Positions 56,601-64,000 of a stretch of 64,000 nucleotides of DNA are shown here, piece after piece. The translations under genes were made by a program, and so were the position numbers. Source of the stretch: Cladopsammia gracilis. Lineage: Eukaryota > Cnidaria > Anthozoa > Scleractinia > Dendrophylliidae. Location of the stretch: NCBI GenBank assembly GCA_022457155.1, contig JAJGOT010000604.1, positions 290,001-354,000 on the forward strand, written 5' to 3'. The notes beneath the pieces are model-generated. The model worked only from the letters and a program-made list of their open reading frames with translations. It did no database searches and had not been told where the DNA came from. The number at the start of each line of letters is the position of its first letter. Within the stretch, counting starts at the first letter, position 1.

Positions 56601-57890
56601 ATAGCATGCTGCCAAACAAGAGCATTAAATGAATTGTGTCTGAAAAAAAACCAATCTTGCAAAGAACTGCCATCGCAACCTGTCCGCTCTGTAACAGCAG
56701 AACAACGAATTATGATTTTCATTCCAAAATATTGATCCCTCAGACGAGACATTTGCTCCGGGCGTGCGCGTTGCCAAAATGAACTAATGCTCATAACTAT
56801 ATATGTATGCGCTATTATTTTGCTTTTGGATTTCTATTGTTTTGGCTTTTGTTTTAGTTTTAAGGACGGTATGCATAACTAATGTATGGGGTTAAACGGA
56901 AATCTTTCCGGCTGAAAAGTGCAAAATGACGGAGGTTTTTTCGCTCGAACCAAAGCAAATTTCCCACCGAAATGTTTACTAGATTCCAATCTTTCCAAAA
57001 CCGAGTGTGGATGTTGACATTGCGACTGTTAAAATGAGTTAGAACGCTTAAAGCGGTCGAACTCCATACAAGCCTTTATACGAAATTGCTCACTTCAAGG
57101 TAAAAATGACGGTACTTTTTTTAAAAGTTATTGAAATAGTTTAACACTTCTAGATAGAATAATAACCATATTACTGGAATCCAAGTGTGGATTTCCGAAA
57201 AGTAATTTATAAATGGGCGAAATTTTGATTTTCCCTTAAAAAATGGCGTTTTCACAGTGATTTTAAGGTATATACTTCATGGTGGTTTTAATTTATGCAC
57301 GTCAAAGAATCCGGCACTTCCTTAGGGCTAAAAACTCATTTTAAAATGGTTAGCTTTTATTTACTGTTATGGATATCACTACCCATAACAGTAAATAAAA
57401 GTTAACCATTTTAAAATGAGTTTTTAGGATCCCTATATGATAGGATCCCTATATGGTGTGTTACAATGAAGTATATACCGATTTTAAGGGTCAAATTGTC
57501 AAATTGGGGGTCTGGGAACGAGTTAAAAAAAGTATAGGCAAATGTCACCCAATTTTTTGCCATGAAAAACTTCAGAAGTACAGAATTCACCTGGGGTGTG
57601 CTCGTCAACGGTTTGGGGGTATTGACCAAGCAACAGGGTTTACTCGTATTAGCCTCATCAAATTTGTTGCACAGAGCTTTAATCTCAATCAATCTTTTAT
57701 TAAACAAATAAATTATTTACAAAATTATAGGCACCCGCAGGTAGCATCAATCAAGCTAATCGAGGCGGGTGCTTTTAGAAATAAATAGATTAATAAATAA
57801 GAAATCACATTACAAATAAAATACGGAGATAAATAAATTGGTAGATAAATAAAGAAACGGAGTCTTAAAAGATTTTGAGTGAGGCATTTA
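56601..57890. other. No gene recognised; palindrome at 57,325-57,432
   Basis: Only a perfect-looking palindrome (AAAACTCATTTTAAAATGG with inverse) and AT-rich sequence. The end towards 57,890 is A/T-repeat rich and may be the tail of the minus-strand LINE fragment. Confidence 0.5.
57325..57432. repeat. ~105-bp palindrome
   Basis: CTAAAAACTCATTTTAAAAT and GTTACTGTTATGG-type arms are mirrored around about 57,378. It could be a small foldback element. Confidence 0.8.
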
Positions 57891-57949
57891 ACAAGTTGGA
57901 TAATTATTTTCACACGTCAGAATAAAATAAAACAAAACAAAGGAGAATG

Positions 57950-58132
57950 TCAAGAAATCATGTCCATTATTGTGGACATGTTAATATACGAATTAGCATT
58001 ATCAAGTGTTTTTAGGAGTAATTTTCGTAGATTATTTTTGAAAGAATTTTTAGGGAGTGCTTTCAAGGTTTTCGGCAGCGCGTTCCAGACCTTTGCGCCT
58101 GCCCTCGAATGGGACTTTCGTTGAATTTCCAA
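57950..58132 (-). pseudogene. LINE 3' remnant
   Basis: The minus strand reads RKSHSRAGAKVWNALPKTLK then LPKNSFKNNLRKLLL, a standard C-terminal block of animal LINE reverse transcriptases (G..IWN.IP...K). Truncated on its 5' side near 58,140; the tail lies towards 57,800. Confidence 0.82.
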
Positions 58133-58172
58133 TTTTGCACCTTTAATGTAAAAGTTTTTAGAAGCTGAAGCT

Positions 58173-58607
58173 CTGGGCCGGGTTGTTCAAAGCATGATTA
58201 AGCTAACCCAGGATTAGCGTCAAGTTTGAATCCAGTTAAATAACTCAACAATTGAAAATTTTCCAAAGCTTTTAATTTTGCCCTTCAGTTTCAACTTTAA
58301 CTTGTCTTCACCACTGCCTATAAATGACCTTTTGAAAACATTTTAAAAACGAGAAATGAAATCCACGGTTAAAATTTAATCCAGGATTAGCGTTAATAGA
58401 CAAATTCGGCTAACGCATTGTTGTACCCAATTCAAACCTTCTGGGAATAAGATTCTTTGTTCACAATATTTCCATATAATTTCCATGTCAATGCTTCATT
58501 GATATGGAAATATGACGAACAAAGAGTTCTAATCCCAAAAGGTTTGAATTGGGTACAACAATGCGTTAGCCGAATTTGTCTATCGGCTTTCGAACAACCG
58601 GGCCCTG
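58173..58607. mobile_element. 435-bp foldback element
   Basis: Outer ends CTGGGCCGGGTTGTTC and GAACAACCGGGCCCTG. Inner long arms around GCTAACGCATTGTTGTACCC are inverted. No clear target duplication and no coding capacity. Confidence 0.82.
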
Positions 58608-58978
58608 ATGTTATAAGAATGCACTTGGGAAACATTAGTAAACAGATTCGTGATATTCTCCACACAAAAAATGAAGGGGGGTGGGGGGGGGGTTAAAAAT
58701 TTTCGTTTCAAACTTTGCACCGCTTTCTCAGAGAACTGCTCTTAACACCTCAAACGCCCGAAACCACCCGTGACGGAACCACGGTCCTTCTACCATTTGT
58801 GACGTCATCGCTTTTTATGAGAAATGATGTCTTTCGTAACTATTTCACGCAGAAGGAAGAAATCTTTCAAAAAGTGCCGAAATGAGAGAGATCTCGTGAA
58901 TTGGGCCAGAGAACCTGTCAGATTTGACTGGCAAAATCGAAGGAAAATCTGGCCTTCCTAGGCACTTGCCACTTAGGT

Positions 58979-59194
58979 CCTATTTACATGGAAAGAGGAT
59001 GATCCTAACACTAGGATCATCCGAGCTCGACATGTTTTCTGCTTTCAGTTTACATGCGAATAGGATGATCCTAGCGCTAGGATCATCCTATCTGAGAGGT
59101 AGGATGATGCTAGCGCTAGGATCATCCTAGTGCCGCATTTTTGCATGTAAACCAAATAAACCTTCTAGGATCATCCTCCTTCCATGTAAATAGG
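58979..59194. mobile_element. 216-bp element built of nested palindromes
   Basis: Ends CCTATTTACATGG and CCATGTAAATAGG. At 59,061-59,090 there is a perfect 30-bp palindrome (half-site TAGGATGATCCTAGC); a near-copy lies at 59,101-59,128 and half copies at both ends. Confidence 0.85.
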
Positions 59195-60370
59195 CCGTTA
59201 TTGTTAAACAAGAAGCTGTACACAGCTTGAACTCGTGGCGTCTTTAATCCATTGCAGTAATGATTCTCGAATGTTTTGAGTGCTTTTGCGGAGAAACATA
59301 AGCTTTAAGTTATTTCAAAAAAGTAAAACTACACTACATTCACTACATTCAGTAGCCGACACTTTAAACCACGATCGCTAACTGAAATGGCAAGTTTCGA
59401 CAAGTTATATGAAACACCGAACTTGCCGGAACAAAAATCCCACAGCAATAAGCGGCGAACACAATATCAAACGGTCCTATCCATCCATGAACGCCTTGCA
59501 TTGTCTTGAAAACTTGTACGCTGTAATTCTTCCTTCTGCCGCTTTTCAAGTCAACACATAGTGAGATTTTGCCGCCATTTCGAAATCCAGAGCGAGATTA
59601 CGAGGTCGACTGTCAACCAATCAGACTATTGAAACTAAACTAGAAATAGCTGAGAGCCAGTGAAGTGCTGCGATGTTACTCATCAATTAGTGTCAATACT
59701 TATAATGATTGTCAATAGGCTCTGTGATGATTACTGGTTTTTTTTTGGATATTTTTCCCAAAAATGTAACTGAATTGTTTGGATAATAAGCATGAATTTG
59801 TGTGAAATATAAATATAGTACTAAATAGTACAGAATACGTCGTTTTCCATTGCTTAGACTAGTCATAGTGGTATGACTAGTCATAGGCATAGTCACAGTG
59901 GTAGCCTCCAATGCAGACATCCTTAGGGATCGTCACGCAATCTTTCCTTGCTAGTGCTACATAGTGGGTAATTTGACGCGAAATTAAACGAGGCCCGACG
60001 TAGCCCGACGAGGCGATTGACTTCAACAAAGACGGTCGCAAGCTAAAGGATTTCGTAATCCATATTTTCCGGTAGTTTCCACGTGGTTCTTTGTCGGCTG
60101 TGCTGTTGTGTCTGTTGATATTAAATCCATTGTTTTGGATTTTTAAGATGCCTTTGTTGTAAGTGTGGAGCGCTGAAAAGGAAAATCGGAAACGTGTATC
60201 GGCAGGAAATTATTCAGAGCTCGCATCGGAAGGTAAAGTAATTTTTTATTTAGTCATATTATTCCGTCGTCATGAGTGATATCAATGATGACTTACATGA
60301 TATAAAAAATATGAAGATAATTAGATATCTGTGATAATGTCTTCATCAATAAATGGGAGTAACTCTGTTG
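59195..60370. other. No gene recognised
   Basis: AT-rich. GTGGTATGACTAGTCATAGG-type short palindromes near 59,870; nothing else supported. Confidence 0.5.
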
Positions 60371-60735
60371 AAGTATTAATAATTATAAAATGCTCAAGGA
60401 AATGCGCGCGCTATGATTGGTTAAACCAAGTTCATTATAACTCGTTATAAAATGCTCAAGGAAATGCGCGCGCTATGATTGGTCAAACCAAGTTCATTAT
60501 AACTCGATAAAGCACGCGCGTGACGTAAGCTTCATTAAAACCGTTTTCATTTTATAAAAGAAATAAAAAAACTTGTTCCTCGTGCATTTTTGAGTTATAA
60601 AGCACTTGGGAATTTTTAAGAACACTCGAGAAGTGCGAGAAGCACTCGCCTTTGGCTCGTGCTTCTCTGCACTTCTCTCGTGTTCTTAAAAATTCCCGCG
60701 TGCTTTATAACTCAATAATGCACTCGACACGTTTT
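60370..60735. repeat. Direct duplication followed by a ~135-bp palindrome
   Basis: AAATGCTCAAGGAAATGCGC with GCGCTATGATTGG is duplicated at about 60,388 and 60,449. Then GAGTTATAAAGCACTTGGGA begins arms that mirror around GCCTTTGGCTCG (60,594-60,730). A shortened copy of the palindrome lies at 61,780-61,880. Confidence 0.8.
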
Positions 60736-61077
60736 TTATTTCTTTAATAAAGCACGAGCGTGACGTAAGGTTTATTATAACCCTTTTTATTTTTGCTGCG
60801 AGCCCCCAGGCGAGTAGCACACTAATCTTTGGTTTGCCTGTGGTTCCTTGGGTTCCTTGCGCCTTATGTTATGCGGCAGTCTCGATTTTTGTTTTTCACG
60901 ATGATTTTGAGCAACCGTACGTCCAGCGGTGTCATCATAACTTAGATGCGCCTGGCTCTGAATGCGTCTTTCGCGGTCCATAGTACGTGCTCGCTTCTAT
61001 TCTTCGATTTCAAAGTAAGTGTTTCTATTTGCAAATGTATCATGCCAAATTCAAACTTATTTGTTGCTGGAAGCATT

Positions 61078-61312
61078 CATCGAGGTCACGAACGATTTAG
61101 TGATATTTCACGGTGAAGGAAATGTTCTTTTATGAGTTTTTCAGCGTTGTTACATGCTCAGAGTTTGCCGATTGAACAATGGATCACAAAGAGCATTCAT
61201 CAAAGTCACGAACGATTTAGTGACATTTCACGGGGAAGGCAATGTTCTTTCACGAGTTTTTCAGCGTTGTTACGTGCTCAGCCGGTTTGCCGATTGAACA
61301 ATGGATCACAAA
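61078..61312. repeat. ~118-bp tandem duplication
   Basis: Two copies of GTCACGAACGATTTAGTGA through GATTGAACAATGGATCACAA, about 90 per cent alike, at 61,085 and 61,203. Confidence 0.88.
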
Positions 61313-61549
61313 TAACTACTTATAATGGTATGTAATTCGAAAATGATGGTATGGTAATTGACCCAATAAATAAATTTATGAAATTATCAAAATCTGTATG
61401 CACATTTAATGTTTCCGTTATGTTTTACTGCCCAGCATCTGCTCGCAGCATTATCATTACAATCTGTAACCTCTAGTATAAAAGAAATAAAACAACTTGT
61501 TCCTCGTGCATTGTTGAGTTATACAGCTATTTCAATTAACCTTGTCGGG

Positions 61550-61745
61550 TGAAAGCTCAAAGCTCAAAGCTCAAAGCCTGCAAGTCAAGACCGAACCTCG
61601 AGTAAACCGAGCGCCTGTTCCAGGCATGCAGATAGTTGGGAGCGGCGAAACGAAAAGAAACGGCGCGAATGAGCGATGCGGTGAGCGGGGAAAACGTTTC
61701 TTTTCCGCCGCTCCCACCTGTCTTGGCTTGTACCTTCGAGCTTTC
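61550..61745. repeat. GC-rich inverted repeat
   Basis: GGGAGCGGCGAAACGAAAAG and, 30 bp on, CTTTTCCGCCGCTCCC form an imperfect hairpin at 61,639-61,707; GCTCAAAGCTCAAAG words precede it. Confidence 0.65.
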
Positions 61746-61779
61746 ATCCGACAACGTTCAGTAATTTGAAATAACTGTA

Positions 61780-61880
61780 TAAGCACTTGGGAAGTTTTAA
61801 GAACACTCGAAAAGTGCGAGAAGCACTTCTCTGCACTTCTCTCGTGTTCTTAAAAATTCCCGCGTGCTTATATAACAAAC
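61780..61880. repeat. Shortened copy of the 60.6-kb palindrome
   Basis: TAAGCACTTGGGAAGTTTTA, a mirrored centre, then AAAATTCCCGCGTGCTTATA; it lies directly against the Penelope-like element. Confidence 0.8.
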
Positions 61881-62088
61881 GAAACGGCAAACTGATCCCT
61901 ACGGCAGAAAAACAGAATCAGAATCAGAAGCAGAAGCAAATAAATTAAAATAAAAGTAGAATATAATAGTGCCCAATATTTCGCTTTGCAAAACAAAGCT
62001 TCTTCAGGGGCTAGCATATCTGAATTCTTACATTATCATCTAAAACCTCTGGTACACGAATGGCATCGGCTCTAACGCGAATCTTTTC

Positions 62089-62830
62089 ATGGCTAAATTT
62101 GAGCAACACGCTTTGGAAAACACTGCTTTCAGACCCTACATTTGGTGGCGATACATTGATGACATTTTCATGGTATGGACTACAGGAGAAGAAAACCTAA
62201 AAACGTTTCTAGTTACCTCAACTCTCTCCACCCTACCATCAAGTTCACTCACGAATATTCCAATTCGCTTATACAGTTCCTTCCGTTCCTTGACGTTCAA
62301 GTTCAGCTTAAAGACAACCAAATCCAAACGGACCTTTACACCAAGCCTACAGACAAACATCAATATCTTTTAAAATCGTCATGTCATCCAAGTCACACCA
62401 AACGCTCGATTCCTTTCAGCCTTGCCCTAAGATTAAGACGTGTATATGTTCTACTGATTTTTTTTTTGAAAAACGCTCTGCGGAACTGATTAGTTACTTA
62501 GTGAAACGAGGATACAGCCGCTCTTTCTTATTAAGTGAAATTCGACGCGTCCATTCCATCCCTCGCTGTGATCTTCTTACTGAGCCAGAACAACAAAAGA
62601 AAGCCTCCGACCGAACACCTTTCGTAATCACCTTCAATCCAGCTATTTGTAATCCTTCCTCTGTTGTACGAAAACACCTTAACATTCTTCAATTCTCTAT
62701 CCGCTGCAAACAAATTTTTCTTCACCACCTATCATGGCTTATAGGAGAAGTGCAAGCCTTCGTGACCTCCTGGTTCATACTAAACTGAGGAAACCAACCA
62801 ACGAGAGAGATCAGATAGTGCCTCCAGCAG
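62089..62830 (+). pseudogene. Penelope-like reverse transcriptase fragment
   Basis: FRPYIWWRYIDDIFMVW carries the YIDD catalytic motif. A frameshift near 62,200 is followed by FLPFLDVQVQLKDNQIQTDL, LYTKPTDKHQYL, then in another frame YLVKRGYSRSFLLSEIRRVH, PFVITFNPAI and SLRDLLVHTKLR. Two to three frameshifts and no N-terminus, so inactive. Confidence 0.87.
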
Positions 62831-62954
62831 GAGCTTACAGATGCAACAGTTAAGTTAAGTTGCAACAGTTAAAGAAATACACTTATCTTACTACTAAAGA
62901 GGAACGTTGTATTTATAATCACATAACACGTAATTCTAAAAACCTGATCTATAT

Positions 62955-63281
62955 ATGATCCAATGTCAAAATTGTTTTAAACGTAATATACCGTGTCAAT
63001 ACGTCGGAGAAACAAAACGCAAACTAAATGAACGCTTTGGTGAACATCGCCGCTCTGTAGAGAATCCACATCTCCTCAGCTGCCCTACTCCTATATCAGA
63101 ACACTTCAATCTACCGGGGCACTCTACTAAGGATATGCAACTTATACCACTGGAATTAATACGTAATAGCAGAGACTCTGTACGAAAAGCGCGTGAAGCA
63201 TTTCTCATAGACAAAGCAAAGACGTTAGAACCACTTGGAATCAACAGACGCGACCAACTTCATAAACTTTCTTGTCACTAG
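62955..63281 (+). pseudogene. GIY-YIG endonuclease domain of the Penelope-like element
   Basis: CQYVGETKRKLNERFGEHRR shows the YVG core strand and the conserved Arg and Glu-His pair; then SEHFNLPGHSTKDMQ and EAFLIDKAKTLEPLGINRRD. About 95 residues are open, but they are cut off from the reverse transcriptase by stops. Confidence 0.88.
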
Positions 63282-63529
63282 TCAGTTTAGTTTATCACCC
63301 GTCAAACCCTTCACCAATCATATTCATTGTTTTTGTTATTCTTTAGTTTTTTCAAAACCACTTGTATAACGATTTTACAGTTGTAATCATATATAGTGCT
63401 AGCCCCTGAAGAAGCTTTGTTTTGCAAAGCGAAATATTGGGCACCATATTTTAGTTTATTTGCTTCTGCTTCTGCTTCTGTTTTTCTGCCGTAAGGATCA
63501 GTTTGCCGTTTCTTGTTTCACTTCAAGTA

Positions 63530-64000
63530 TTAATATATATAGATAGCCCAAGCCTAACAGCGTCGCACTTTGAACAAGCTTAACTAAGGTGAAACTTAAC
63601 TAAGGTGAAAGGTTGGAAGCACAAGAATTAAGATTGACGAACGGGCTATTTTCAATTTTAGCGATTCTCAAAAACAGTAAGCTTATTACGCGACCGTCTG
63701 CACAGTACATTTTTATAGACCGTACAAAAGTTCACAAAAACAACTTTTCTCTGTCTAGAATAACTAGTACCACTAGTTTCCGAATAAAATACAGTTTTTG
63801 TTTGTCAAAAATTGCCCGAGAAACTGATTTGAAAATCAAAAATTGCAAAAATACACAAACATATTTGCATAAGGCGATGCGAGTGAAGATAGAACTGTAC
63901 TATATAAAATCAGTCTTGTTTTGTTTACATAAAATCGCTTTTCAAACTATCTAATGAATGAACAAACACATAAAAATGGACAACACAATCTTCTTTTGAA
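63530..64000. repeat. Dispersed repeat, inverted partner of 35,120-35,575
   Basis: Reverse complement of 35.12-35.57 kb with small indels; it still matches at the last base of the window, so the true end is outside. Confidence 0.85.

Larger units (their letters stand above)
61881..63513 (+). mobile_element. Penelope-like retroelement remnant with inverted ends
   Basis: Outer ~130 bp are inverted copies: CGGCAAACTGATCC through AATATTTCGCTTTGCAAAAC on the left, reversed on the right. Between them lie a partial reverse transcriptase and a GIY-YIG endonuclease, the defining pair of Penelope-like elements. The 5' two thirds of the reverse transcriptase is missing. Confidence 0.9.

Noticed and set aside
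56333..56794. 153-residue open frame on the minus strand
   Set aside because: It lies antisense to the C-terminal part of the RecQ pseudogene, whose plus-strand motif VI is clear.

Overview
The window looks like a gene-poor, repeat-rich stretch of an animal nuclear genome, most probably a cnidarian (stony coral or sea anemone). The reasons are GT-AG introns with short exons, a head-to-head pair of conserved animal genes, large numbers of short inverted-repeat transposons, LINE, SINE and Penelope-like remnants, and a multi-pass receptor-like protein with an extracellular beta-helix of a kind I associate with cnidarians. The species call is inference; no rRNA or mitochondrial marker is present.

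Layout. 1.1-8.7 kb, minus strand: a complete ten-exon macrodomain ADP-ribosyl-hydrolase gene (MACROD1/2 type, 423 codons) with three micro-exons and a charged, repetitive C-terminal tail. 8.69-8.85 kb: a 166-bp divergent promoter with an E2F-like site. 8.86-27.9 kb, plus strand: a complete fourteen-exon MIS18BP1/KNL2 gene (1257 codons) with SANTA domain, CENPC-like motif and SANT/Myb domain, which licenses centromeres for CENP-A loading. I rebuilt both genes by hand; all splice phases match, with one weaker acceptor noted. 28-37 kb: no gene seen; tandem arrays, palindromic elements and a 96-bp satellite. 37.2-41.4 kb, plus: a gene for a right-handed beta-helix ectodomain, a Cys-rich module and about nine membrane helices, with one frameshift. 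46.6-48.4 kb, minus: a single-exon, 603-residue membrane protein with a PA-like luminal domain; I do not recognise the family. 50.8-54.3 kb, minus: a decayed protein of an expanded, uncharacterised cnidarian type. 54.9-56.6 kb, plus: a decayed RecQ-type helicase hit by two mobile elements. 58-64 kb: LINE, palindromic and Penelope-like remnants.

Mobile DNA dominates. Elements with terminal repeats and clear target duplications include a hAT-type 422-bp element (8-bp duplication), a Tc1/mariner copy (TA), TTAA-flanked elements, and a hairpin family with 9-bp duplications, one copy of which splits the box B of a tRNA-derived SINE. A 60-bp core is shared by tandem arrays of 106-bp and 88-bp period at several places and seems to be the interior of a TTAA-type element. 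Two elements end only 15-18 bp before splice acceptors of the KNL2 gene, so those introns' branch sites probably lie in transposon DNA.
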